DNA of 64,000 nucleotides. It comes from Scytalidium lignicola. Lineage: Eukaryota > Ascomycota > Leotiomycetes. The notes below the pieces were generated by a model, which was not told where the DNA came from, made no database searches, and worked only from the letters and a program-made list of their open reading frames with translations. The DNA lies in NCBI GenBank assembly GCA_002812745.2, contig NCSJ02000109.1, positions 62,001 through 126,000 of the forward strand, in the 5' to 3' direction. Both the position numbers and the translations under genes were made by a program. How positions within the stretch are numbered: the first letter of the stretch is position 1; each line of letters starts with the position of its first letter. This document shows positions 11,213-22,075 of this stretch, one piece after another.

Positions 11213-11570
11213 GGGCTGAGAAGAATGTCAAGAATGTCTTTTCTTCTTTTTGGATGAACTGAGGTTATTCTGCACGCTTTCATGGCGGACGCGTTTTTGA
11301 GCGCGTTTCGCGTAAAGAGCTTCTGCGGTATCCCTGCAAGGCTATATACGGGTCACTGTAAGCTTGAAGACGAGGCTGATCAAGCCACAAATTTAAAATG
11401 TGCACCTGAAGTTATCTCAACATCCCCTAAGATTTCAATCCAGCCACGGCAGACCTCCCTCTCATCCAAAATTCAGCAATTCAATTGGGGTTTAAAATTA
11501 TAACGGTTGTAAAAGAAAAGTTCAAGTTTTCGAATCCATATCCAAGCAGCCCTTACTCTTGTCAGAAGCC
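11213..11570. promoter_or_regulatory. divergent promoter, POL12 / PDR16-like
   Basis: 358 bp shared between two divergent starts. The POL12-proximal side carries the ACGCGT cluster. The PDR16-proximal side is AT-rich with a long 5' UTR-like stretch. The short open frame at 11282-11503 is not a gene. Confidence 0.45.
11289..11312. promoter_or_regulatory. MCB/E2F-like sites upstream of POL12
   Basis: A perfect ACGCGT (11289-11294) and a nearby TTTCGCGT (11306-11313) lie 77-100 bp upstream of the POL12 ATG. MBF binds ACGCGT to drive G1/S transcription of replication genes in yeasts, so both position and target fit. The assignment is inferred from sequence only. Confidence 0.55.
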
Positions 11571-12899
11571 ATGTCAGTATCGGACCCTACCGCCCAACCG
11601 ATCACGAATCAGGTCTCTTTAGAAAAGAATGTTGCCGATATGAAAATTGGAGAGGGTAGTATCCAGTCAACGCTCAACGAGAAGACCTCGGCACCAGATA
11701 CCACCACAACGCAGGCTTCTTCGACAGCCACCTCCGTACAAAACATCCCTCCTGGACCACTGAAGACACCGATCCTCAAGCCCCTAGACGGGTGTAGCCC
11801 GGCACCTGCTGCTGTTCTCACTGCTGATCAGCAGGCAAAATATGAGCAGGTTTTGGAAACCGTAAAGGGGTGGAAAGAGATCCCATCTGCAAACAACACA
11901 GAAGGGCCAATTACGGAAAATGAGATCTTTTGGTTGACCAGAGAATGTCTGCTTAGATATCTGCGAGCCTCAAAATGGCGCACAAATGATGCTATAAAGC
12001 GATTGATGGATACCCTAATTTGGAGACGGGAGTATGGAGTAGAGAACTTGACTGGTGAACATATCTCCCCAGAGAATGAGACTGGCAAGCAGATTATTTT
12101 GGGCTATGACAATGCCGGAAGACCATGTCATTATCTTAACCCAGGCAGACAGAACACGGACCCTAGTCCTCGACAAGTACAGCATATGGTTTTCATGCTT
12201 GAGCAAGTGTTAGAACTCGCTCCTCCTGGACAGGAGAACCTCGCGCTCCTTATCAACTTCAAGACAAGCAAGAGTCGGTCAAACACAGCTCCAGGCATCA
12301 GCACCGGCCGAGAAGTTCTACATATTCTACAGACTCATTACCCAGAAAGAATGGGGCGAGCTTTGATTATTAATGGTATTGTTCATCATGTTTTAATTAT
12401 TAATGGGATTCCATGCTAAAGTTCTATAGTGCCTTGGGTAGTGTGGGGTTTCTTTAAACTCATAACTCCCTTCATTGATCCCATCACAAAAGAGAAACTC
12501 CACTTTAATGAGGACATGCGAAAACATGTCCCTCCCCAACAGCTGTGGACTGAATTCCTAGGAGACCTCGAATTTGAGTATGATCATGATGTATACTGGC
12601 CTGCATTGCTGAAGCTTTGTGCGGAGAAGCGCGCGGAACGACGGGAGCGCTGGGTCAAGGGAGGCAAGCAATTCGGAGAGAGCGAAATGTATTTAAAGGG
12701 AGGTGATGCTCCCAGCGTTAATGTAACGTCAAAGCCACAGGAAAAAAATGAGAGCAAGGAGACTCTTGGCGCCGAGGTTCCTACAGAAAATGGAGGCTCT
12801 AAAGCTCAACCTTCAAATACAGCCAGAGGTAGTGGTAATATGGAGGATATCACTGAGGTCCCGGAACCGGCTACTACCACAGAGGAAGCTTCAGCCTGA
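11571..12899 (+). CDS. PDR16: Sec14/CRAL-TRIO phosphatidylinositol transfer protein, Pdr16/Pdr17-like
   Basis: Two exons, 11571-12375 and 12430-12899, make 424 residues. The CRAL-TRIO N-terminal helical part begins near WLTRECLLRYLRASKW (about 120) and the lipid-binding domain runs about 165-345. Diagnostic blocks are GKQIILGYDNAGRPCHYL, PGRQNTDPSPRQVQHMVFML, REVLHILQTHYPERMGRALI and, after the splice, VPWVVWGFFKLITPFIDP. The close agreement of these blocks with the Pdr16/Pdr17 branch makes a role in phosphatidylinositol and sterol homeostasis and azole tolerance likely. The first about 90 and last about 70 residues are low in complexity. The intron carries a partial copy of the exon end, so two donor-like sequences exist. 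Confidence 0.88.
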
Positions 12900-13258
12900 A
12901 AGTGACAACCTTAGAAGAGATCAGCGGCGGAGATTAGCAGGATTATAGATTTATTTGCGGGAATTCTAGACTGCAACCATACCCAATAAGTAGTAATTAT
13001 TATTGTTCTTGTTATTATTTAAATTACAGAAAATTTTGATAATGATAAGTTTTGTATCCTTTAGCATTTTGCTGACTCTCACTACCTGTACTTTAAGCTT
13101 CGGCTCGCTTCACATAAAGTATCAACTACTAGTATCATTAACCTCAAGCCAATCACAACTTCGTCACCTAGTCCTTGCAATACCTAACTTCATATGTCAA
13201 AGGTGAAATATTGATAAATACCGATGACACAAGGGCTGTGCATGATCCATAAATCAGA
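12900..13258. other. intergenic, PDR16-like to TRS31
   Basis: 359 bp, AT-rich, between two genes on the same strand. It contains poly-T and TAATTATTATTG tracts just after the PDR16 stop that suit a poly(A) region. No gene seen. Confidence 0.4.
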
Positions 13259-14020
13259 ATGGCATCCTCCCAGCAGGCGAAGCCGCCGCTAGGAAGCCAG
13301 TCGTCGCAGTCACCACGAGGTCCTCAAAGCGGTCTACGATACCCCTCCAGCGGAAAGACAATCTACCATCGACCATTGAATCGCACCAAAACAGCGGAAC
13401 TGAGTCAAGCAAGCTTTGCGTACCTATTTGGAGAAATGGTTACCTATGCACAAAGGAGGGTAACAGGTATTCAAGATCTCGAGAAACGGTATGCTCACGA
13501 TCGATCTATCCACAACTGCTAGTCTTCCTCCGTCTATGAACCATTGCACTAATATATATGGACTCTCAGGTTAAATGCTCAAGGTCATCCAATCGGCCTA
13601 AAACTCCTAGACCTTCTTCTCTACCGTGAGCCACCCCGCACTCAGACACGGCCATTGCACATAATAGCTCTCCTACAATTCATCACCACCGTTCTCTGGA
13701 AGCACCTCTTCTCTCGTCCTGCTGATGCGCTCGAGAAATCTTCCAATCCCGAAACGCCAGACGAATATATGATTTCAGACAATGACCCCTTGGTCAATCA
13801 ATATATAAGCGTACCAAGAGAAATGAGCCAGTTGAACTGTGCCGCCTTCGTCGCTGGTATCATAGAAGGGGTATGTGACGGTGCTGGGTTTCCAGCCAGG
13901 GTAACCGCGCATAGCGTTGGTAAGGGAGAAGAAGGCGAACTGTGGCCTGGAAAGACTGTCTTTTTGGTAAAGTTTCAGCCAGAGGTTGTAGAGAGGGAGG
14001 CATATTTGGGATCAAACTGA
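13259..14020 (+). CDS. TRS31: TRAPP complex subunit Trs31 (TRAPPC5)
   Basis: Exons 13259-13488 and 13570-14020 give 226 residues. Trs31 is a core subunit of the TRAPP complexes, which act as exchange factors for Rab GTPases in ER-Golgi and Golgi traffic. The Bet3-like fold is seen from TELSQASFAYLFGEMVTYAQ (about 42-61), through GHPIGLKLLDLL (about 83-94), to QLNCAAFVAGIIEGVCDGAG (about 165-184), FPARVTAHSV and TVFLVKF. A poorly conserved Ser/Pro-rich N-terminus and an acidic insert at about 135-155 are common in fungal members. Confidence 0.9.
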
Positions 14021-14313
14021 ATAATACTATGCTGAAGGCAATCGAGGGGATTTTACACCGGTATCAGATTAAGGCGTTAATAGGCATTGCATGGAGTCCA
14101 GGTATTGGGAGATTCTTGGATGGACCAGTCAGGTATTACCATTCGAAAACAATCACAAAAGAAGTGCTGCATAGCAGAATTACAATATTCATTCCTTAGA
14201 TGTATCGCCCTAGTCTTTCGCCCTACTAACGCCGTAGTGATACACAGTACTATGCTCCATACCAACCCAATTTGTGAATATAACATTCCTGAATTCTAGC
14301 TTCATTACACTTC

Positions 14314-14740
14314 TCACCTCGGCAAGGTCCTTGTTGTTGTCTTCATTCCAATCCCACCAGAACCTGATGCAGGAGTTGACGGACCCTTTTTCATCAAATC
14401 TGCAAGACCAAGATCCTTCCATGCAGCTTCCTTCTTCGTCTGTGTCGCCCTTTGAATACCAAAGGCAGCATGCTGGTCAGGAACAACGTCATCTTCATCT
14501 TCGGGGTTTATAGGCTGATTGTGAGGGGGAACATAAATCTCATCGTCAGGGAGTTTATCTTTGCAGAAATCCTCAAAGAGATCTGCATCTCGGGAACGAG
14601 TAAAGTGGACATATGTGTAGTTGGAATCTTTAGACTGGGCTCAATCAATACAGGTGTTCATTATTGGAAAGACGTGTTGTACCATTCTGAATATCTGTAG
14701 TCGTTTTCCTTATGATACGAGTCTCTTCATCTATAACAGA
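14314..14740 (-). CDS. unrecognised short spliced gene (3' part)
   Basis: A 107-codon stretch on the minus strand (stop at 14314-14316) has the biased, hydrophilic look of real coding sequence: YTYVHFTRSRDADLFEDFC, then acidic NPEDEDDVVPDQHAAFG and KKEAAWKDLGLADLMKKG. Joining from an acceptor at about 14639 to a donor at about 14682 adds an upstream exon reading EETRIIRKTTTDIQN in phase. No start codon was found for it; earlier exons may lie in 14740-15128. I do not recognise the family. Its 5' side faces RPS29, so the two would be divergent. Confidence 0.45.
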
Positions 14741-15317
14741 GTGTTCCAAATGAGGCTTTGGGTTTTACTGGAAGAACTATTAAAAGTCAATCATATTTCT
14801 AGGCGGTCCTGAAAGTTCCTAGGCCTACTAGCTTATATCTCAACGGAGCCTGTGTTCTGCAATCCTTGAGAAGCAGTAGTATTGTTTTTTAGTAGATAAT
14901 TCACATGACAATACCCAACCACATAGTTAAATCGTGCCTTAATTGTGAGAGCATTTACCTAGGCGCACATACAAAATACTGTGTCGCCTCAGGCAATCAG
15001 CTAGCTCTTTTACCACGTGATTAATCAGAGCCTAGGGCAACATTGTTCAGGTAATAAATGTGAATATTTAATTCAATCAAGAGACCCCTTAGGTTTTACA
15101 ATAGGAGTCTTTCAGGAACATGTCATGGTTATACGGCTACATACCAAAATCCATACAGTTGGGTACCAGTAAGTTCATAAACATCCGAACTTAACACTGC
15201 CATTAATCTTGCCATGTAGACTCTTGCCGTCCGCCGTACTAGATTTGACCCAACTTCTAAGCGATTAACTTCTTCCCACAATCGCAAATCCAAAAAGCAC
15301 AACACACATCGCCCATC
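14741..15317. other. intergenic / promoter side of RPS29
   Basis: About 580 bp. The RPS29-proximal 100 bases are CA-rich, as in highly expressed fungal 5' UTRs. Earlier exons of the unrecognised minus-strand gene may be hidden here. Confidence 0.35.
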
Positions 15318-15659
15318 ATGTCTCACGAATCCGTCTGGAACTCAAGGCCACGAACCTACGGCAAGGGATCGCGACAATGGTATGTCTCCAGAAGTTCCCA
15401 TAATTGGCGTTGGAAAGCATTGGATGATTGCAGCGCTGGGGATAGGGCAATGATTTAGGGCAATTTTGCTAATTTCTCAATTCGACAGCCGTGTCTGCAC
15501 CCACAAAGCCGGTCTCATCCGCAAATACGGCCTCAACATCTGCCGTCAATGTTTCAGGGAAAAGGCTTCTGATATCGGATTCGTCAAGGTATGTGGTGTC
15601 CTTCTGCAGCTTAAGCCGAAGGAGCCAACGGAACTAATATTTCTGGCCAGCACCGTTAA
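15318..15659 (+). CDS. RPS29: 40S ribosomal protein S29 (uS14)
   Basis: Three exons, 15318-15379, 15489-15588 and 15651-15659, encode exactly 56 residues, the standard length. The protein begins [19 protein letters not shown]. Its four zinc-binding cysteines form a CxxC pair after the first splice (CRVC) and CRQC in exon 2. The last exon is only 9 nt and encodes His-Arg-stop. Acceptors follow TTCGACAG and GGCCAG, and the last intron has a CTAAT branch. uS14 sits in the head of the 40S subunit near the decoding site. Confidence 0.95.
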
Positions 15660-16446
15660 ACTAGCCCTAAATTTTCACTTGGAGGTCAAGCGCTGCAGAC
15701 CTGTGATGTGGTAATCTGGTGGATTTTCAAAGGAAACTGGCATGGAGTTTACGGTATCATAAAACCGAGCATGACGGATTGATTGTTGGAAGCTATTCAT
15801 GAGGGTGGAATAGTAAACTCTTTTTCGATGGGATGGTATAAATGGATTGCTCTTGAATCGAACGATCTTCTCCAATGCAGATATTTCAAGTGATTGATGT
15901 CCCTTGTCCTCAGGTGCACTATCAAGTCCAAGTTTGACTGTTCCGTAGCAATTCGACCCCATTCTCTTGTCTCCGGAGAGGAACCCCAAGCAAAAATTTA
16001 TTCTCGTATTTAAATTCCAAAAGCCATCAGCTAGTTCTCTGCGGTATATTTGCTACACAAGCCAATTCTAGTTAGGTGGGTGGTTAGTTAACATTGTATC
16101 AAAGATGCGGCAATGCAGATTTCAGAGCTTGTCTACGTTCGAAACTAATCCAAGTTGCCAAGTTTAGATATTTGGCAACGAGCCCTATATTTCATTGAAT
16201 TTTGTATGATGTTAGACAGTCTCAGTCACCAAGTCAGATATTGATATGCCTGACGATAGTACTGATTCTAGGCTCTCACAGTACATGTAATAAAGGTATG
16301 CATAAACATGGATATAGACACCGGATCTATTGAAATATTGTAACTTTAAAAATCCCCCAGGACCCCGTAATAACCCCACTCCAAATTTAGACAATGAATT
16401 ACCAACACCAACCAACCTTTATCCTCGTTTATCATAGAATCTAGCA
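15660..16446. other. intergenic, RPS29 to NAD kinase
   Basis: 787 bp between convergent stops. A 104-codon open frame on the minus strand (15675-15989) has no early ATG and no recognisable motif, so it is not called. The rest is AT-rich. Confidence 0.4.
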
Positions 16447-18365
16447 CTAGCTAGACCATTCTTTAAAACTTTTCTGCCGTTGCCTAGTATTCCATCCTAA
16501 CTTCCCGCTAATACTCTTGATCCAATCTTCTGATCTCCTTCCCTGAGGCATGACGTTTGCAAACGGGAATCGACTGGCACTGATAGTAACATAATCTCCA
16601 GGACATAATTCAATCCTTTCTCTGCCATCGAAACTTGCCCAGCTACTTGTTCTGGCGTCGTACGGAACACCAATACGAAGAACGATTGTATCAGGTAGGA
16701 TTATTGGTCGGAAGGAAAGTGTGTGCGCACAGATTGCTGCGACGAGAATGACCGGATTCTCTGGATGGCAGAGGGATCCTCCCGCTGCGAGATTGTATGC
16801 TGTTGATCCTGTAGGAGTTGACACACACACACCATCTGCCAGGATAGATGTGAAATGTTCATCGTCGCCAAATATTTCTGTAGACGACATGGCTAGATAT
16901 ATGTTAGGAATGTCCTAAAAAGTTTACTCCAGCAGAACTTCACTCACTAGGATTTGGTCCACGGTCGACCACTATGTCATTCAAGATCTCATAGGTCCTA
17001 TCCGGCCTATGCGTCATCTCGTTATCCTTCTCCTCACCAATAAGTTCTTCTATCAGATCACGCTGCCGTTCTGAATCGTCACTCTGATTCCCATTCGAAC
17101 CACTTTTATCTGTTATTTTATCCTTTCTCTGGCTCCTCATCACTGTACCCTCGAACCTCAGCCTTAGGCTGATTGTCACTCCTTCGTTAAATGCCTTGTT
17201 TAAGGTGTTCGGATAGTCTGAGAAGTCAAACTTTGTCAAAAATCCCAAGCTTCCAAGTGCAAAGCTTAGAACAGGTGGTACCACTCCTTGGAAAAGCCAG
17301 CTAGCATATAAAACAGTACCATCACCACCAAGAGTGACAACAAAGTCGAAAGTCTGTGGTTTCGTTCGACAAATCTCCTCTGTCCAGTATCGCAGCCTAG
17401 GCTCATTTTTGTCATCTGTCTTACAGTTTCCGTCTGCTTCATCCCCAGAGTACTCTGCTTCGAGTTTCTCAATCTCTTCCAACAAGCCCTTCTCATTGAA
17501 CTTCTTGTTCGTCTTAAAGTTGTCCTCCACATACACGGTGTACCTTACATCACGTTGTGGGCTGAGTAACCATTTTGCAAGCTCTCTTGTCGTAGCAATC
17601 AAATTCTCATCATGAGCTTTTGTAAGTAGGAAGACAGTCTTGACACGCAACTTGAGACGAACACTACCCAGGCGTTTACTCAATTCCCTCACACCCCACG
17701 CCATATCAGACAGTTGCTTCTTGGTTAAAAGTCTACTTCGAACAGCGCCCTGTTCCTGAAGCAATGATGCGTTAATCTTATCAGGACGACGATCCGCAAG
17801 GATTTGTCCAGCATGACGGTCGCTCCATGATCTTTCATCTTCTTGACCAGGAGTACTATCTCCTGCAATATGACTTAATCGTTCATGGGTTCCCTTTGGC
17901 ACGAAAAGAGCGTTAGGGTTGCTATGATGCTTCCCTCCAGTAAGTTCAGCAATATCGTCAAGCACACCATCTGTAGAGAATCCATGTCTTCGTTGGCTTT
18001 CCAGTAGTGTGTGTAGGTAACAATCTGTGTTCTTTCTACGAAGCGCACCAGAGGGATAATCAGTTGCTATAAGAGAGGACTTTCTGCGATGAGGGTTACT
18101 ATCATCGAAGACTACCTATACACAGCGCCTTAGCTTTCCCAGCATCTTTTGAAAAGCAATTGAACCTATACCTCTAGGGCATTCTGATATTCTGGATCAC
18201 CATCACAGGGATCTATCTCAATCTATAACGTTGTATCTTTAGCGCATATTGTGTGGAAGGCACTCAATAGTCTAGACACACCTCAGCTTGCGGGCTAGAT
18301 GCGATTTCATAAATCTCACTCTTATCCCGAAGTGGTTTATCCTTTGAGTTAGCAGAGTTCGGCAT
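16447..18365 (-). CDS. ATP-NAD kinase (NADK)
   Basis: Five exons: 18365-18282 (28 codons, MPNSANSK start), a 45-nt exon (IDPCDGDPEYQNALE), the exon beginning VVFDDSNP, its long continuation to about 16950, and the last exon ending at 16447. The enzyme phosphorylates NAD+ to NADP+, the only route to NADP(H), and the lack of a targeting peptide suggests a cytosolic, Utr1-like form. The key motifs are present: FVVTLGGDGTVLYASWLF, SLGFLTKFDF, the NPTMS motif restored by the last splice, and STPTGSTAYNLAAGGSL followed by RPIILPD. A low-complexity Asp/Ser insert sits between the domain halves. Confidence 0.92.
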
Positions 18366-18454
18366 TTTTGATGCTTAGTCCTCAATGAGGCTATTGTTCA
18401 ATATTTTCAGTGTCAAAAGACGACGGCCATGCACGTCTGATTATTGAGGTCAAG

Positions 18455-18462
18455 TGACGTCA
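18455..18462. promoter_or_regulatory. CRE palindrome TGACGTCA
   Basis: A perfect CREB/ATF-type octamer 90 bp upstream of the NAD kinase ATG. bZIP factors such as fungal Atf1/AtfA bind this sequence in stress response, which would fit an NADPH-supply gene. A chance match cannot be excluded. Confidence 0.45.
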
Positions 18463-19794
18463 GGGACCTCAAGGCGGGCGGGGCCGTTCACCTGCAAGGA
18501 TTACAGGAAATCCTATGGCACGAAATTCTACGATAGTCTGGAAAAATGAAATAAGGTTTTATTCTTATTCTTAGAACTTCTTGCTTATGAAAGCTCCTTC
18601 TTGGTTTTCTCTTCATTGTATAACAAAACTAGTAAGATATCACTAGAACTGCAAAAAGAAGCCTTGAAAAATTTGGAGCAAATTTTCAGTTGATCACTAC
18701 TCCGACATATGTTTGCAATCTTTCTTTAACTTTTTACATCCATCCGAAGTGTTATCGCCAATTAATTTAGACCTGCACAGAATTCTAATCTTAGGAGTTG
18801 TGTTAGCATCGAGCAAAGGTAATTTCGCAATCTTATGATCGGCAGCAGGAACTAATCAGGTGATATCGCTCCGACTATTACTCCGACGTCTACCCCTATT
18901 TCTTAAACGCCCCTTTAATCTCTTTGGGTATACCTTCATGCAGAACACACAGGATCATTCTAATTTGCCACTTGATATTGAGCGTAAACTACATGATAAC
19001 ATCTCCGAAACCTATCATTCAGTTAGTTTGATTTGATTGATAAACCAGGTCAGGATCCAGGCTTCCTTGCTTAGAACAGACTAAGATCTTTCCAATATTG
19101 TTATCTTGTTATCTGTTATTGATCAAGAATGGATGTATTATCCTGTGTCATCATATTCTCGAGTTACACTGTTGCTGTCTTAGTCAAGAAAATGATAGTA
19201 TGGCCAATCTCGACAAGGTTGAATGGATCATTCGTCCATGTCCTCAACAGCTTATATATATGATACTCTCTTATGTTAGGAAAAAGATATGGAATACATA
19301 ACAGCCCAATATTTACAGATAATATCCCCATTATGTCAACAGTCCGTGTGGCCGTTATCTCAAACACGAATCATGCTAGTTTGACCTTCTAGGAATGGTC
19401 AAGAATACTCTCCATGAATATTAGGTATCAAGACATTCTGCTTAGGTTTATATACTTGAACTCTCTAGAAGAAGTCTACAGCTTAGTCACTTAGTACTTC
19501 TCCTTACATTTCACAAACATGTTAAGATGATATATTGGGATGATTTGTGTATGCTGTGTCGTATTTTGCAGACCAGATGAATGTTACAGTTTATGTATAT
19601 TGTTGCTGGTGGTGTTAGTTTATCCAGTAATTAACACTGCTACCTCTATTATCTGGTTCAAGGATGACTGGGAAAACACTTTGAAGTTGGTGAAGTATTA
19701 GCAAGAACGTGTCTTTGTAACAACTATTGCGAGTTTGTATTTCAATAATGTTACAGATATTGAGCCAATCTACGGATAGTTGTAGTTCCTTTTC

Positions 19795-19930
19795 ACCTTT
19801 GTCCCCTATTCATTTCTGTCCCATTCAATTCTATCCTATTCACTTCTATCTTATTCACCTTCGTCCTATTCACTTCTACTCCCATTTATCCCATTCTACT
19901 ACTTCTACCCCTTCTTTCCTTCTTTCAACT
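19795..19930 (+). repeat. degenerate pyrimidine-rich tandem repeat
   Basis: Loose 12-15-nt units of the form CCTATTCACTTCTA recur about eight times just upstream of the ATG at 19981. It may serve as a CT-rich promoter or 5' UTR element. Confidence 0.6.
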
Positions 19931-19980
19931 CTTTCCCCCAAACATCTCAATCTCCAACATACAACCCAACTTGCATCACC

Positions 19981-21108
19981 ATGGCATCTCAAGAAACAAA
20001 AGTCCTCGATCTGCAGGACCTCATCACGGAGGACCTGCCTGATATACGGATAGAGCCATTTAGCACAAGAACGAACTCCACTCATAATGATCTTAATTTT
20101 ATTGGTGAGCTAGAATTCTGGAGTAATTTTGAAATGGGTTCTATTCACCAAATTTCCTCGGGCGTAGGCCTTAATTTGAATCCTGCTCGACAAAAGGAGA
20201 CACGTCTTGAAGCACGTCTGTGCAATCCGACTCAAAATTCTACCCAATTTGATCATACTATGGCGGGTAATGAAATTTCAGTCCAAGGAAGGTTTTTCGA
20301 ACAGATCGGTGAAAAAGTCACTGCAGCCGCCCAGGAGCTGCATAGGGCTCCAACCGTGGCTTTTGGAGACATCAAATCTTCTGACCAAGGTGCTTTTAAA
20401 CTGCTGCCTGATATTGTCATCATTGAGACGAGAGGAGACAATATACCACGACAACCGATTGAGGGCCAGATTAGGATAGTCGGTGAAGTAAAAGTCCCCT
20501 GGGTCTTCAGTCTCGCCGAGGACTATATTGGCAACGAATACAAGGCCATAGAGAAGGGCATGGAGAGCAAATTCCGCAAACTTGTCGATATGAACATGTG
20601 AGCAATCAGATTTTTTTGAAGTAATTTACTGACACTGTGACACGAAGCACAACCAGCACGGTATATAGAAAGATTCGGAGCGAAGTTTGGATTTCTCATG
20701 ACTTACCACGAGACGATATTCCTGATGAAATATATCAGAAACGATGGCAAGGCTGTACTCTGTTACTCACCAGTAATCCTATGGAGAGCTCGCTGGACCA
20801 TCACTAGAGGATCAATGCGTGAATGATTCTTAGCATTTCTTTGCCAAGTTCATAATGGAAATTATAAATTTGGAGATCTTGGAGGTAAACCTTGGGTATA
20901 AGTTAAGCCGCCAAAACCGAAGAAGGATGGTGAAGGTGAACGACCAGTTCTAAATGTTAACCCTGATCCACAACCTTTCGTCGGCAGCACGGGACAAGGA
21001 GGAGGAATCGCACAAAGACGCAGAGGCAATCAGGGTGGTGATCAGGGTAGTAATCAGGGTGGTAACCAAGGAGGTAACCAGGGGGGTGATCATGTTTACC
21101 TGATCTAA
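19981..21108 (+). pseudogene. lineage-specific hypothetical gene, broken by two in-frame stops
   Basis: The first exon is open for about 205 codons (MASQETKVLDLQDLITEDLP start; includes PTVAFGDIKSSD and GEVKVPWVFSLAEDYIGNEY). After an intron at about 20600-20650, the expected continuation reads ARYIERFGAKFGFLMTYHET and a YSPVI block. In that frame there are stops TGA at 20824-20826 and TAA at 20899-20901. The reading then resumes (VKPPKPKKDGEGERPVLNVN) and ends in GGNQ repeats before TAA 21106-21108. The exon-intron join is also one base off phase. The conserved-looking blocks resemble proteins I associate with helotialean fungi; function unknown. Both stops could come from C-to-T changes (CGA to TGA, CAA to TAA). 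An unusual spliced form or a sequencing error cannot be excluded. Confidence 0.6.
21010..21095 (+). repeat. GGTAACCAG-type coding repeat
   Basis: Six to seven near-identical 9- to 12-nt units reading GNQG/GDQG at the C-terminus of the broken gene. Confidence 0.7.
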
Positions 21109-21183
21109 TAGTCATAGCTAAATATCAAGTGTGACACGCTTATGATAGAAGAGACACATTAACAATTGAAGTAGTCCAGGATC

Positions 21184-22075
21184 TCAGAGCTGAAGCGGTT
21201 TATCGAAACCATTCCATGCTTCCAGCTCCCACCTGAAGTTTGCACGACTCATCCAATGGACATCCTCCATTCTCTTTTCATCTATATGTTCACAATCTTC
21301 GTAATCAACAATATAACTAATCTCTATTAGCAATCCTTCTCTAGGACAAATATGGTTAGATGAAACAGTTGACGAACCATTTGCGATTATCCTTATCCCA
21401 GACCAAATTCCTTCTACCTTCATCTTGCGGAGCTATTCCATGACTATATACTTCCCTGCAATACTTGTTATTATTATTGCCCAATTTGGTAAACTTAGAG
21501 GTCTCACATCAAAGCTTCGTGAAATGATTTCCTGATTTGATCCCGCTCTTCTCGAGGCATCTCCCAGAAGTCCCATGGAGTAATGCCGGGAACCTTCTCC
21601 ATCAAAATCCAGACCAGATAACCTCCTGGAAGTGGCATATGTTCGGTTTGCTTCTCAGAGTACCAGCCAATAAGCCGCAGAGATGACTTGCAGCCGGCCT
21701 GAGTGAGACGATTGAGATTATTCAATTCTTCCACTGTATAAACACTAAAACCATTGACGTCTTTGAGCTCTTCTAGATCTTCGGGTAGGAACTCGGGGTA
21801 TAGTATGTTTGGTATTCTAGAGTATATTAGTAAATATAAGAATTAGGAAATTTGAGCACCACTTACTCCATTCGTACTTTCACGATCGCCTCTTTGCCTA
21901 GACAGGGACCTTCTATTTGCTTAGCGACGTATACAGCTACTGCTTCGCATGGAGGGGCATCTTTAGAATTCTCCGAGAGCTGTTCTGTCAACTGCCACAT
22001 GGCAGCTCCTAAATAGACGGTATCATTGTCAAACATGTTCTCGATCCATCTATGCTTATTATGAAGCCCCCCCAT
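21184..22075 (-). CDS. protein kinase-like fold protein, lineage-specific
   Basis: Four exons (22075-21867, 21816-21508, 21455-21378, 21316-21184) join in phase to 242 residues. The start MGGLHNKH is followed by a segment ending KEAIVKVRME, which resembles the kinase VAIK lysine strand (about 65). A hinge-like GYLVWILMEKVPG lies at about 125-140. The catalytic loop is HGIAPQDEGRRN, keeping Asp and Asn at the normal five-residue spacing although the Arg of HRD is lost, and YIVDYED stands in place of the DFG segment. The protein is shorter than a full kinase, lacking most of the C-lobe, as in the small fungal kinase-like families and aminoglycoside-phosphotransferase-like proteins. The substrate is unknown. 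It is convergent with the broken gene, 75 bp away. Confidence 0.72.

Larger units (their letters stand above)
18366..19980. other. AT-rich intergenic, 1.6 kb
   Basis: Between the divergent NAD kinase and the lineage-specific gene. No supported gene; open frames are short and unremarkable. The NADK side is GC-rich (about 18420-18500). The far side ends in a pyrimidine-rich repeat tract. Confidence 0.45.

Noticed and set aside
15675..15989. 104-codon minus-strand open frame after RPS29
   Set aside because: Begins at a non-ATG codon and contains no recognisable motif.
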